The notes below the pieces were generated by a model, which saw nothing but the letters and a program-made list of their open reading frames with translations, had not been told where the DNA came from and did no database searches. This document shows, piece by piece, positions 44,055-52,420 of a stretch of DNA of 64,000 nt (position 1 is the first letter of the stretch; every line of letters begins with the position of its first letter). The DNA is from DATJGR01 sp041739525 (lineage in GTDB: Bacteria > Pseudomonadota > Gammaproteobacteria > Pseudomonadales > Azotimanducaceae), in contig JBGSNQ010000022.1 in the NCBI GenBank assembly GCA_041739525.1, positions 92,971 to 156,970 on the forward strand, in the 5' to 3' direction. The position numbers and the translations under genes were made by a program.

Positions 44055-44744
44055 CTACGCACGAAGCGGCTGCATTCGGTCCGGAAAGTCCGTGAAGATG
44101 CCGCCGGCCCCGTCAGCCTGCAGGCGCCTCGCCACCGCGGGATCGTTGACGGTGTACACCAGCGCGCGATAGCCGTTATCTGCAATCGTCTCCAGCCGAT
44201 CAGCGGTTGCAAGTTTCTCGGACAGGTTGATCGACCACGCATTCAGCGAATCGGCGATCTCGAACATTCGCGACGAAGCCTTGTGAAATAGTGGTGCGAC
44301 GCGGGCAGTCGGCGCGGCCGCACGAAACACCTCTAGTTCGCGATGGTCGAAGGACGATACCAGCAGGTCGTCTTTCGGATGTGCGGCGACATGCTTGGCC
44401 AAGGGTGCAGCGGTGCCTTTGCCTTTCAGCTCCACGTTGACGGTCACTTTGCCCGCGACCAGCTCGAGCACTTCGTCGAGCGTCGGTATTCGTTCGCCGT
44501 TGCCGGCGTCGAGCCGGCGCAACGCGTCGTAGGAGGTGGCCATGACGTTGCCGCGGCCATTGGTTGTGCGTTCGAGCGTGTCGTCGTGAATCACCATCAG
44601 TTTGCCTTCGACGCAATACACGTCGAGCTCGATGGCGTCGACGCCGATGCGAAGCGCGCGCGCGAACGATCGCAACGTATTCTCGGGCTCGAGGCCGGCG
44701 GCGCCTCGATGGCCGATGATCAGAAACGTCTCGGCAGAAGCCAT
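44055..44744 (-). CDS. Glycerophosphodiester phosphodiesterase (UgpQ-like)
   Basis: A 229-residue TIM-barrel phosphodiesterase. The active-site residues are in IIGHRGAAGLEPENTL and AIELDVYCVEGKLMVIHDDTLERTTNGRG, giving the paired His and Glu/Asp ligands. It hydrolyses glycerophosphodiesters to glycerol-3-phosphate and an alcohol; without a signal peptide it should be cytoplasmic, like UgpQ. The start is placed at ATG 44744; a GTG at 44771 is also possible but would overlap the dnaX promoter. The gene converges with the small psp-operon gene, with 17 bp between the stops. Confidence 0.9.
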   Translation of the reverse strand: MASAETFLIIGHRGAAGLEPENTLRSFARALRIGVDAIELDVYCVEGKLMVIHDDTLERTTNGRGNVMATSYDALRRLDAGNGERIPTLDEVLELVAGKVTVNVELKGKGTAAPLAKHVAAHPKDDLLVSSFDHRELEVFRAAAPTARVAPLFHKASSRMFEIADSLNAWSINLSEKLATADRLETIADNGYRALVYTVNDPAVARRLQADGAGGIFTDFPDRMQPLRA

Positions 44745-44748
44745 GTCG

Positions 44749-44778
44749 GTGACAGTGCGAGGGACGGGCACCTACAAT
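44749..44778 (+). promoter_or_regulatory. Sigma-70 promoter for dnaX
   Basis: GTGACA at 44749-44754 (5 of 6 to TTGACA) and TACAAT at 44773-44778 (5 of 6 to TATAAT) with an 18-bp spacer. The transcript would start about 44785, giving a short leader before the dnaX ATG at 44802. It lies in the 57-bp divergent gap to the glycerophosphodiesterase gene. Confidence 0.65.
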
Positions 44779-44801
44779 AGCGGCGTTTCGAGGATCTCGC
44801 G

Positions 44802-46406
44802 ATGAGTTACCAGGTATTCGCACGCAAACTCCGTCCCGCCGGGTTCGACGCCCTGGTGGGGCAGGAGCATGTCGTGCGCGCGCTGATGCATGCGCTCGAG
44901 AACGATCGTGTTCACCACGCGTATCTGTTCACGGGCACGCGCGGCGTGGGCAAAACCACCATCGCGCGAATTCTCGCGAAGTGTCTGAACTGCGAAACGG
45001 GCGTAACGCCGACACCGTGCGGTGTGTGCAGCGCGTGCAGGGAAATCAGCGAGGGTCGCTTCGTCGATCTGATCGAAGTCGACGCGGCGTCGCGCACGAA
45101 GGTGGACGACACGCGCGATCTGCTCGACAACGCGCAATATCTTCCTGCGCGTGGCCGCTACAAGGTGTATCTGATCGACGAAGTGCACATGTTGTCGAGC
45201 CACAGCTTCAACGCATTGCTGAAGACGCTCGAAGAACCGCCGCCGCACGTGAAATTCATGCTCGCGACGACCGATCCGAAGAAGGTGCCGATCACGGTGC
45301 TGTCGCGGTGCCTGCAATTCCAGCTGAAGAATCTGTTGCCGGAGCGCATCTCGACGTACCTGGGCGAAGTGCTTACGAACGAATCGATCGAGTTCGAACG
45401 GCCGGCCCTGGCCGTGATTGCGCGCGCAGCCCGTGGCAGCATGCGCGATGCATTGAGCCTCACCGACCAGGCCGTTTCGTACGGTGGCGGCCATGTGCGC
45501 GAGCGCGACGTGCTCGACATGCTCGGCAGCATCGGCCGCGACGACGTCGCGCCGTTGTTGGACGCATTGATCGCGAACGAAGCCGAAACGGTGCTTGCAC
45601 ACTGCGCAACGCTCGCGGAGCAGGCGGTGGATTTCGGCGAGGTATTGAACGCGTTGCTGAGTGCGTTGCACGAGGTCGCGGTCACGCAGGCCGTGGGCGC
45701 GCAGCAAGGCGACGACACGGCTTCGATAACGCGCTTTGCCGCGGCGATGAATGCGGAACAAGTGCAGCTGTTTTATCAGATCGTGCTCGTGGGCCTGCGC
45801 GACTTGCCGTTGGCGCCGGACCCGCGCTGCGGTTTCGAAATGGTGATGTTGCGTTTGCTCGCGTTCAAACCGCTCGAAGCTCCGGGTGCCGGGGCGCCCA
45901 TCGAACGCGGCGAAAAGAAGACTAACGGCCAGGATGGGGTGCGCGCGAAGCGCGCGGTCGATCTGCCGCGCCCTGTCGATCTCCCGAGGAGCGGACCGGT
46001 GTCCGCAGCACGCGCCCCGGCGCTCGGCGACGACTGGTACGCAACGGTGCGCGCATTGGAACTCGGTGGCGTTGCCAAGATGATTGCGGAGAACTCGTAC
46101 CCTATCGAGCGCCTCGGCGACCAGTGGGTGTTGTGCCTCGACGACGCGCACGACACGCTGCTGAACGAGGCACAGACGCGGGTCATCGAACGTTCGCTCA
46201 GCGCCTATCTCGGGCGACCGCAACGGCTCACGATCATTTCCGGCGACCCCGGTGCGGAAACGCCGGCGGTGCGCAATCAGCGCGAAAAGCGCGAGCAACA
46301 CGAACAGGCGGTTGCGGCGCTGCGAGAAGACGAAACGGTGCGCTCGCTCGTGTCTGAATTTGGCGCGGAGCTCAAACTCGAATCGGTGCGGCCGGTCAAA
46401 CAGTGA
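44802..46406 (+). CDS. dnaX: DNA polymerase III subunit gamma/tau
   Basis: A 534-residue clamp-loader ATPase. Walker A is GTRGVGKTT (45-53), the zinc site uses C64, C73, C76 and C79, and Walker B plus the sensor region are in YLIDEVHMLSSHSF and TTDPKKVPITVLSRC. The middle has a Lys/Gly/Asp-rich linker (about 360-405) and the C-terminal tau region follows. Genes of this length fit gamma/tau in related bacteria. No canonical A AAA AAG slippery site is visible, so frameshifted gamma production is not supported. It starts a chain with ybaB and recR, which is a conserved order. Confidence 0.95.
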   Translation: MSYQVFARKLRPAGFDALVGQEHVVRALMHALENDRVHHAYLFTGTRGVGKTTIARILAKCLNCETGVTPTPCGVCSACREISEGRFVDLIEVDAASRTKVDDTRDLLDNAQYLPARGRYKVYLIDEVHMLSSHSFNALLKTLEEPPPHVKFMLATTDPKKVPITVLSRCLQFQLKNLLPERISTYLGEVLTNESIEFERPALAVIARAARGSMRDALSLTDQAVSYGGGHVRERDVLDMLGSIGRDDVAPLLDALIANEAETVLAHCATLAEQAVDFGEVLNALLSALHEVAVTQAVGAQQGDDTASITRFAAAMNAEQVQLFYQIVLVGLRDLPLAPDPRCGFEMVMLRLLAFKPLEAPGAGAPIERGEKKTNGQDGVRAKRAVDLPRPVDLPRSGPVSAARAPALGDDWYATVRALELGGVAKMIAENSYPIERLGDQWVLCLDDAHDTLLNEAQTRVIERSLSAYLGRPQRLTIISGDPGAETPAVRNQREKREQHEQAVAALREDETVRSLVSEFGAELKLESVRPVKQ

Positions 46407-46434
46407 ACAGAACGGATAAAGCGGAACGGAAGCG

Positions 46435-46755
46435 ATGAAAGGTTTGACGGATCTGATGAAGCAGGCGCAGCAGATGCAGGAGCGCATGCAAGCGATGCAG
46501 GCCGAACTCGCGCAACTCGAAGTGACGGGCGAAGCGGGCGCAGGCATGGTGAAAGTCACGCTGAACGGCCGCCATGAAGCGCGCCGCGTGGCGATCGATC
46601 CGAGCATCGCGAACGAAGATCTCGCCGTTTTAGAAGATCTCATTGCTGCGGCGATCAACGATGCCGTGCATCGCGCCGAACGTGCACAGCAGGAAAAGAT
46701 GGCCACGCTCACCGCCGGGCTCGGCCTTCCGGCGGGTTTCAAGATGCCGTTCTGA
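46435..46755 (+). CDS. ybaB: YbaB/EbfC nucleoid-associated protein
   Basis: A 106-residue DNA-binding protein: KGLTDLMKQAQQMQERMQAMQ then EVTGEAGAGMVKVTLNGRHEA and AAINDAVHRAERAQQEKM. It is small, basic and Met/Gln-rich like the family, and binds DNA as a dimer. It lies 28 bp after dnaX and 16 bp before recR, the usual position. Confidence 0.95.
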   Translation: MKGLTDLMKQAQQMQERMQAMQAELAQLEVTGEAGAGMVKVTLNGRHEARRVAIDPSIANEDLAVLEDLIAAAINDAVHRAERAQQEKMATLTAGLGLPAGFKMPF

Positions 46756-46771
46756 CGATGCCGCGCCGTTG

Positions 46772-47380
46772 ATGCAAATCAGTCCTCTGATAGACCGCCT
46801 GATCGAAGCGTTTCAAGTATTGCCGGGCGTAGGGCCGAAGACTGCGCAGCGGATGGCGCTCGCGATTCTTCGGCAGCAGCGCTCCGGCGGAAAACACCTT
46901 GCCGATGCACTCCTCGAGGCCATCGACAAAGTCGGCTATTGCCGCCGTTGCAGGACGTTCAGCGAACTCGACCTGTGCGGCATCTGCCAGGACGTACGGC
47001 GCGAGCGGCAGACGCTGTGCGTCGTAGAGTCGGCCGCCGACATCTTCGCGATCGAACACGCCGGGGGTTACCGCGGAACGTATTTCGTATTGCACGGCCG
47101 GCTGTCGCCAATCGACGGCGTCGGCCCGGACGCGCTCGGTCTCGACGCGTTGGCCAGGTTGGCGGCCGCCGGCGACATCGAAGAGATCATCCTCGCGACT
47201 AACCCGACGGTGGAAGGTGAAGCGACTGCGCACTACATCACCGAGAGCCTGCGGCACACGCCGGTTCGCCTCACGCGTATCGCGCACGGCGTGCCGCTGG
47301 GTGGAGAACTGGAGTACGTCGACGGCGGCACGATCGTGCACGCGTTACGCGGGCGGCGGAACATCGGCGGTACCGATTGA
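46772..47380 (+). CDS. recR: Recombination protein RecR
   Basis: A 202-residue RecR. It has the helix-hairpin-helix N-terminus (FQVLPGVGPKTAQRMALAIL), a C4 zinc finger (C57, C60, C69, C72) and a Toprim domain (LCVVESAADIFAIEHAGGYRG; ILATNPTVEGEATAHYI), then the GGELEYVDGGTIVHALRGRR end. It works with RecO in loading RecA onto gaps. The ATG at 46772 starts the family homology; the longer frame is only a read-through of ybaB. The stop overlaps the RNase D start (TTGA). Confidence 0.95.
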   Translation: MQISPLIDRLIEAFQVLPGVGPKTAQRMALAILRQQRSGGKHLADALLEAIDKVGYCRRCRTFSELDLCGICQDVRRERQTLCVVESAADIFAIEHAGGYRGTYFVLHGRLSPIDGVGPDALGLDALARLAAAGDIEEIILATNPTVEGEATAHYITESLRHTPVRLTRIAHGVPLGGELEYVDGGTIVHALRGRRNIGGTD

Positions 47381-48495
47381 CTGAGCCCACCCACCGTTAC
47401 ATCGAACGCGACGACGAATTCGCTGCAGCTTTGGCGCGCTGGCGCCAGCATGAAGTCGTTGGCATCGATACCGAGTTCATCCGCACCCGGACGTTCTTTC
47501 CGATTGCGGCGCTTTATCAGATTGCGACGGACGAGGAATTCGCGATCGTCGATCCCTTGCGCGTGTCGGCATGGGACGAATTCAAAGCGCTGCTCGAAGA
47601 CGCGTCGATCGTGAAAGTGATGCACGCATGCTCTGAAGATCTCGAAGTGTTCGCGCGCCACATCGGTGCAAAACCTGCGAGCCTGTTCGACACGCAGGTG
47701 GCATCGGCGTTTCTCGGTAGTGAGTTCAGCCCGAGTTATGCCGATCTCGTGAAGCGCTACACCGGTACGCAACTGGACAAACACGAAACCCGTTCAGACT
47801 GGCTCGCGCGACCATTGCGCGAAGAACAGTTGCGCTACGCAGTGGAAGACGTCGTGTATCTGTTGCCGATTCATCGTGCGCAGCTCGCCGAACTCACGCG
47901 TCTTGGGCGCCGCGCGTGGTTCGAAGAGGAAATCGGCCATCGAATCGGGTTCGAACTGGTCGATCCCGATCGCAGTTATCTGAACCTGAAGAAGGCGTGG
48001 CGTTGTAACCGACGCGAACTCGGCAGGTTGCAGTTGCTGTGTGCGTGGCGCGAGCGGTATGCGCGGACGAAAGACCTGCCCAGGGGGCACGTGGTGAAGG
48101 ACGATCAGCTGGTCGATCTGGTGCAGTATCGCAACGTCGATCACGACACGATTGTCAAGACGATCGAGCCCGCGTCGGCGCGCCGCCACGGAAAGGAACT
48201 GTTGGCGCTGATCGAACAAGCCGATGCGCTGTCCGATGACGCGTTGCCACCGCCGATGCCGGCGCCGTTCAGTGCGTCGGAAACGCGCACGTTGAAGGAG
48301 CTGAAATCCGTGGGCGCCGAACGTGCCCGCGAATTGGACATGGCGGAGGAGTTGCTGTCGCGCCGACGCGATCTCGAGACGTGTTTACGCAGCGTGCGTT
48401 CCGACGGAAGATTGCCCGAGAATTTTCGCGGCTGGCGTCACGCGCTGGTCGGTGAATCGTTCGAAACGAAGCTGGCGGGTGTGGCACGTCCGTGA
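47377..48495 (+). CDS. rnd: Ribonuclease D
   Basis: A 372-residue 3'-5' exonuclease of the DEDD family. The first acidic pair is D31 and E33 in GIDTEFIRTRTF, with the further motif KVMHACSEDLEVF and the third motif LPLREEQLRYAVEDVVYL. C-terminal HRDC-like helices follow (RRHGKELLALIEQADALS). It trims tRNA 3' ends and other small RNAs. It starts at TTG overlapping the recR TGA, which is unusual but supported by the exact frame. Confidence 0.92.
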   Translation: MTEPTHRYIERDDEFAAALARWRQHEVVGIDTEFIRTRTFFPIAALYQIATDEEFAIVDPLRVSAWDEFKALLEDASIVKVMHACSEDLEVFARHIGAKPASLFDTQVASAFLGSEFSPSYADLVKRYTGTQLDKHETRSDWLARPLREEQLRYAVEDVVYLLPIHRAQLAELTRLGRRAWFEEEIGHRIGFELVDPDRSYLNLKKAWRCNRRELGRLQLLCAWRERYARTKDLPRGHVVKDDQLVDLVQYRNVDHDTIVKTIEPASARRHGKELLALIEQADALSDDALPPPMPAPFSASETRTLKELKSVGAERARELDMAEELLSRRRDLETCLRSVRSDGRLPENFRGWRHALVGESFETKLAGVARP

Positions 48496-48758
48496 GACAC
48501 GTCATCGTCTACAAGAGCGTCAAAATCGCAGACATGTATCTGTTCGTCGATCAGCAGGAGGATCTCGAACGGGTGCCGCCAACACTGCTTGCACGCTTCG
48601 GTCGGCCCGTCGAGGCGATGCGGATCGAGCTCACACCCGAGCGCCGGTTGGCGCGCAGCGAAGCACCGGCAGTGCTCGAGGCGATCTCCATTCGGGGCTT
48701 CTATCTGCAGATGCCGCCGGTTATCGACGCGCCGATGTCCGGGAAGGAACGTGAGTGA
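48492..48758 (+). CDS. YcgL-domain protein
   Basis: An 88-residue protein of the YcgL family: HVIVYKSVKIADMYLFVDQQ, LERVPPTLLARFGRPVEAM, FYLQMPPVIDAPMSGKERE. Function is unknown. Start GTG at 48492 overlaps the rnd stop, and its stop overlaps the next gene by 8 bp. Confidence 0.9.
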   Translation: MRHVIVYKSVKIADMYLFVDQQEDLERVPPTLLARFGRPVEAMRIELTPERRLARSEAPAVLEAISIRGFYLQMPPVIDAPMSGKERE

Positions 48759-49212
48759 CGTCGCGTTCTGGCGCAAACCGCTTGCGGAACTCGACCGCGA
48801 CGAGTGGGAAGCGTTGTGTGATGGCTGCGCACAATGCTGTCAGCTGAAACTCGAAGACGAAGACACCGGACGCATCGCGTGCATCAGTGTCACATGTCAT
48901 CTGCTCGACCTCGAAGCGTGTCGCTGCACGCACTACGACGAGCGGCACGTGCGCGTGCCGGATTGCATCGAGTTCGATGCGGCCGCAGTGCCGGGTCTGC
49001 ACTGGTTGCCACAAACGTGCGCCTACCGGCTGCGTTCGGAGGGGCGCGACCTGATGTGGTGGCACTACCTCGTGTCGGGTGATCGCGAAACGGTACATCG
49101 CGCCGGCATCTCGGTGCGCGGCCGCGCGACGTCCGAGGCGTACGTGCATCCCGACGACATGGAGAGTCGCGTCGTGTATTGGATTGAACCGAAGCAGCCG
49201 AGCGAGCCCTGA
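48751..49212 (+). CDS. YcgN-like (UPF0260) cysteine cluster protein
   Basis: A 153-residue protein with the CxxCxxCC-type cluster: LCDGCAQCCQLKLEDED, then ISVTCHLLDLEACRCTHYDERH and PQTCAYRL. UPF0260 proteins probably bind zinc or an iron-sulfur cluster; function is not established. GTG at 48751 overlaps the preceding stop by 8 bp, so the frame is fixed. It also overlaps the start of the next gene (TGATG). Confidence 0.9.
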   Translation: MSDVAFWRKPLAELDRDEWEALCDGCAQCCQLKLEDEDTGRIACISVTCHLLDLEACRCTHYDERHVRVPDCIEFDAAAVPGLHWLPQTCAYRLRSEGRDLMWWHYLVSGDRETVHRAGISVRGRATSEAYVHPDDMESRVVYWIEPKQPSEP

Positions 49213-49541
49213 TGGAGTCGAACGCCGCATGGATTGTCGTGGGAGTCGCGGGAGTAGGGATACTCGTGGGTCTATTCCTGCTTACCCGATGGATCACGAA
49301 TGGCTGGCTGCGCTGGCTGTTGCTGAGTCTGTGCGCGGTGTGGCTGTTGCTGCCCTGGAACATTCAGGTCGTCGAAGGGCATTACGCGCCGGCGTTCATC
49401 GTCGCGTTGTTCGAAGGCTTCTTTCGCACCGACGGCAACCCGCGTCCGGCGCTGATGCTGCTCGCATTGGTGAGCCTCCTCGTGATCATCGTTTTCCTCG
49501 TTGTCGGCGCAGTACTGCGCTTTCGTAGGCGTAGGGCCTGA
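49212..49541 (+). CDS. Small membrane protein (3 helices) at the end of the dnaX chain
   Basis: A 109-residue hydrophobic protein with about three transmembrane segments: WIVVGVAGVGILVGLFLL, WLLLSLCAVWLLLPWNIQVV and LLALVSLLVIIVFLVVGAVL. I do not recognise the family. The ATG overlaps the YcgN stop, so it is the last clearly coupled gene of the dnaX-ybaB-recR-rnd-ycgL-ycgN run. It precedes the VWA gene by 47 bp. Confidence 0.75.
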   Translation: MESNAAWIVVGVAGVGILVGLFLLTRWITNGWLRWLLLSLCAVWLLLPWNIQVVEGHYAPAFIVALFEGFFRTDGNPRPALMLLALVSLLVIIVFLVVGAVLRFRRRRA

Positions 49542-49588
49542 AATTCAGCGCGTCCAGCGCGATCGGCGGCCGTTGCTATCCTTACGGG

Positions 49589-51439
49589 ATGATGCAGACC
49601 GCGGTCAGATGGATGCTCGTCAGTGCGCTGCTGCTGTCGTTCGACGCGACCGCAGCGGGTATAGACGTGCGACTCGTCATCGACGTGTCGGGCAGCATGA
49701 AATCCGGTGATCCAGAGTACCTGCGCCAGGACGTGCTGAATGGCCTCGGCGAAATGCTGCCCGCGGGCAGCCGCGCCGGTGTTTGGGCGTTCGGCCGGAT
49801 GGCCGATGTGGTGGTTCCTCATGGCCCGGTGGATGACGCGTGGCGCCGCAGCGCGCGTGCCGCGCGCAGTACGATCGGCACGAAAGCGCCGCGTACCGAT
49901 CTCACCGATGCACTGACCAAGGCGGCGTGGGATCTCGGCGATGCATCGCCCGATTACAGTCGCCACATCGTTCTCGTCAGCGACGGCCGCGTGGATGTAG
50001 CCGACGATGCTTCCAGCAATGACGCGCAACGTCGTGCGATCGTAGACAAACTTCTGCCTCGGCTGCGCGCCGCCGGCATACGCGTCGATTGTCTCGCGCT
50101 GTCGGCGAAAGCGGATATGCAGTTCCTGAAGCAGATTGCCGACGCAACGCATGGCCAGGTCACGCGAGCCGATACGGTTGCAGCAGTGAAGGAATACCTT
50201 GCGACTGTGCTCGCCGGACTGGCGCCTGCGGGATCGTTCGCGGTGGCCGCTAGCGCAACCGAAGTAACCGTACTCGCGGATCGAACACACGGCGCGTTCG
50301 TGCTTACGGCGCCGTCCGGTGCGCGTATCGATGCTTCCACCATGACCGAGGATGTTGCCTGGTTCGATGCCGACACGTATTCGATTGCAACGATAAGAGG
50401 GCCGGCTGCCGGAACGTGGCGGTTTACGCCTCCGGATGCGCGCGTGCAGGTCTGGAGCGGACTTGGCATCGCGATACGACCTGACGACACCGCTGAGGTG
50501 CCGACGGTTCGCGTAGAAGTAACCGAGGCGGGCGCGCCGATCGACGAACCCAGGCTCGCCGATATCGTCGCGATCACCGCGGAACTCAAGACGCTGTACG
50601 GCACGTTACCGCTCGAGGTGAGGCCGCTCGACACAACTCCGCCCGCATATGCCGTCGATCTCGGCGGCACGCCGCTTACGGCAGCCGACCAGGTGACGGT
50701 GCACGCGATCGGCAAGACCTTCGAACGGACGCGCGCTTACACTGAACGGATCGCACACCCGATCGATGTCGACATACGGGACGTCGGCGATGGCAATGCC
50801 GGCGCGCTGGTCAGCGTCAACGTTCCCGAACTGGATGCTGCGTCGCTGCGAGTACTGGGATCGACGCGCGCCGGCGGCGGACGGGTGAAGCTCGTGGTGG
50901 GCACAAAACAGAGCGCTGTCGCCTGGCTGGTTGCCATTCCGCATCTCGACGGCAGCGTAGACGTCAGATTAAAAACACTCTTCAACCTGCTGAATGGGAA
51001 GAAGTTCGAAGTGGAGAGCGACCCGATTCACGTCGTGTTGCCGCTCGCTGAACCGCTCACCGTCGGCCTGGACCTCAATGGTCACGTCGTCGTCGACCCG
51101 GTGCGACCGCCGCCGGTCGTCGCGCCGGAAGTCGAGCCCGAAACGAATTCCCAAATTCCGGAAGAAGGCGCCGCAGCCGCGACAGTCCAATCTGCGCCGG
51201 CAGCTGCATCGGCCCACGTTGAAGCAGCGACTGCCGCTGTTGAGGATTCGCGCCAGCCTGCGATGTGGGAATGGATCACGATGGCCGTCGTTGCGCTCGC
51301 CAGCATGGGACTGTTGGCGTGGTGGGGCATGCGATCGCGCGCCGGCACAACGACGAACGCGCTCGACGCGACGCTTGCGCGTTACCGAGAGGCGCTCGCG
51401 TCATCGAACGGAAAACCCGCAGGCGCGGCAACGACTTAG
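49589..51439 (+). CDS. Membrane-anchored von Willebrand factor A protein
   Basis: A 616-residue exported protein. Signal peptide (MLVSALLLSFDATAA) is followed by a VWA domain with an intact MIDAS: DVSGSM, then TDLTDALTKAAWDLG and IVLVSDGRVD. The middle is beta-rich repeats; the C-terminus has an Ala/Pro/Glu-rich tether and one transmembrane helix (ITMAVVALASMGLLAWW). It is predicted to be anchored with VWA in the periplasm. Similar proteins work with MoxR ATPases; a MoxR gene follows 98 bp downstream. The start could be either of the paired ATGs at 49589/49592. Confidence 0.82.
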   Translation: MMQTAVRWMLVSALLLSFDATAAGIDVRLVIDVSGSMKSGDPEYLRQDVLNGLGEMLPAGSRAGVWAFGRMADVVVPHGPVDDAWRRSARAARSTIGTKAPRTDLTDALTKAAWDLGDASPDYSRHIVLVSDGRVDVADDASSNDAQRRAIVDKLLPRLRAAGIRVDCLALSAKADMQFLKQIADATHGQVTRADTVAAVKEYLATVLAGLAPAGSFAVAASATEVTVLADRTHGAFVLTAPSGARIDASTMTEDVAWFDADTYSIATIRGPAAGTWRFTPPDARVQVWSGLGIAIRPDDTAEVPTVRVEVTEAGAPIDEPRLADIVAITAELKTLYGTLPLEVRPLDTTPPAYAVDLGGTPLTAADQVTVHAIGKTFERTRAYTERIAHPIDVDIRDVGDGNAGALVSVNVPELDAASLRVLGSTRAGGGRVKLVVGTKQSAVAWLVAIPHLDGSVDVRLKTLFNLLNGKKFEVESDPIHVVLPLAEPLTVGLDLNGHVVVDPVRPPPVVAPEVEPETNSQIPEEGAAAATVQSAPAAASAHVEAATAAVEDSRQPAMWEWITMAVVALASMGLLAWWGMRSRAGTTTNALDATLARYREALASSNGKPAGAATT

Positions 51440-51537
51440 CGCACGCGTATCCGCCGGGCGGCTTGCTTGCTATGCCTAGGGGGCGCAATTAAAGTAGCCG
51501 TTTCCTAATTCAGCCCACTTAAACGAGACACGAATCG

Positions 51538-52386
51538 ATGATTTTCGACAGCACTGCCACGTACATTTCCACCGATGAATTGAGCATGGCCGTCGATGCG
51601 GCCGTAAAACTCGAACGCCCGCTATTGGTAAAGGGCGAGCCGGGCACCGGTAAAACGCTGCTCGCAGAAGAGGTCGCGAATTCGCTCGGAATGGAACTGG
51701 TTCAGTGGCACATCAAGTCCACCACCAAAGCACAACAGGGCTTGTACGAATACGACGCCGTTACGCGGCTGCGCGATTCGCAGCTCGGCGACGAACGCGT
51801 CAAAGACATCCGCAACTACATCAAGAAGGGCAAGCTCTGGCACGCCTTCGAATCGGAAAAGCGGGTGGTACTGCTGATCGACGAAATCGACAAGGCCGAC
51901 ATCGAATTCCCGAACGACCTGCTGCAGGAACTCGATCGTATGGAGTTCTTCGTTTACGAAACCGGCGAAACGGTGAAGGCGAAATTCCGCCCGGTCATCG
52001 TGATCACTTCGAACAACGAGAAAGAACTGCCCGACGCGTTCCTGCGCCGCTGCTTCTTCCACTACATCAACTTCCCCGATCGCGAAACGATGCAGGCGAT
52101 CGTCGACGTGCACTATCCGGAGATCAAAAAGGAGCTCGTCAAGGAAGCGATGGACATCTTCTTCGACGTCCGCAAAGTGCCGGGCCTGAAGAAGAAGCCG
52201 TCGACGTCGGAACTCATCGATTGGCTGAAGCTGCTGATGGCCGACGATATTCCGGACGAAATTCTGACGAACCGCGACCCCAGTAAGGCCATCCCGCCGC
52301 TGTACGGCGCGCTGGTCAAGAACGAGCAGGACGTGCACCTGCTCGAACGGCTCGCGTTCATGAACCGCCGCAACAGCCGCGGCTGA
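51538..52386 (+). CDS. MoxR-family AAA+ ATPase
   Basis: A 282-residue AAA+ protein: Walker A GEPGTGKT (33-40), Walker B in RVVLLIDEIDKADIEFPN, sensor 1 in RPVIVITSNNEKELPD and arginine finger in AFLRRCFFHYINFPD. It lacks other domains, as expected for MoxR proteins of the CoxD type, which act as metal-insertion or maturation chaperones for enzymes or VWA-containing complexes. The ATG at 51538 follows the AC-rich leader; no strong ribosome site is seen. It is followed by the CoxE-like gene after 34 bp, a very common pair. Confidence 0.88.
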   Translation: MIFDSTATYISTDELSMAVDAAVKLERPLLVKGEPGTGKTLLAEEVANSLGMELVQWHIKSTTKAQQGLYEYDAVTRLRDSQLGDERVKDIRNYIKKGKLWHAFESEKRVVLLIDEIDKADIEFPNDLLQELDRMEFFVYETGETVKAKFRPVIVITSNNEKELPDAFLRRCFFHYINFPDRETMQAIVDVHYPEIKKELVKEAMDIFFDVRKVPGLKKKPSTSELIDWLKLLMADDIPDEILTNRDPSKAIPPLYGALVKNEQDVHLLERLAFMNRRNSRG

Positions 52387-52420
52387 ACGCGCTCGTCGGT
52401 AGAACCGCAGGAGCTTAGAC

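Noticed and set aside
45905..45925. Possible dnaX frameshift site
   Set aside because: The A-rich stretch (GAAAAGAAG) lacks the A AAA AAG slippery pattern and no downstream hairpin is apparent.
44772..46742. 656-codon minus-strand frame across dnaX and ybaB
   Set aside because: It is an antisense shadow of dnaX; the plus strand has clear clamp-loader motifs, and the frame has no ribosome site or family features.
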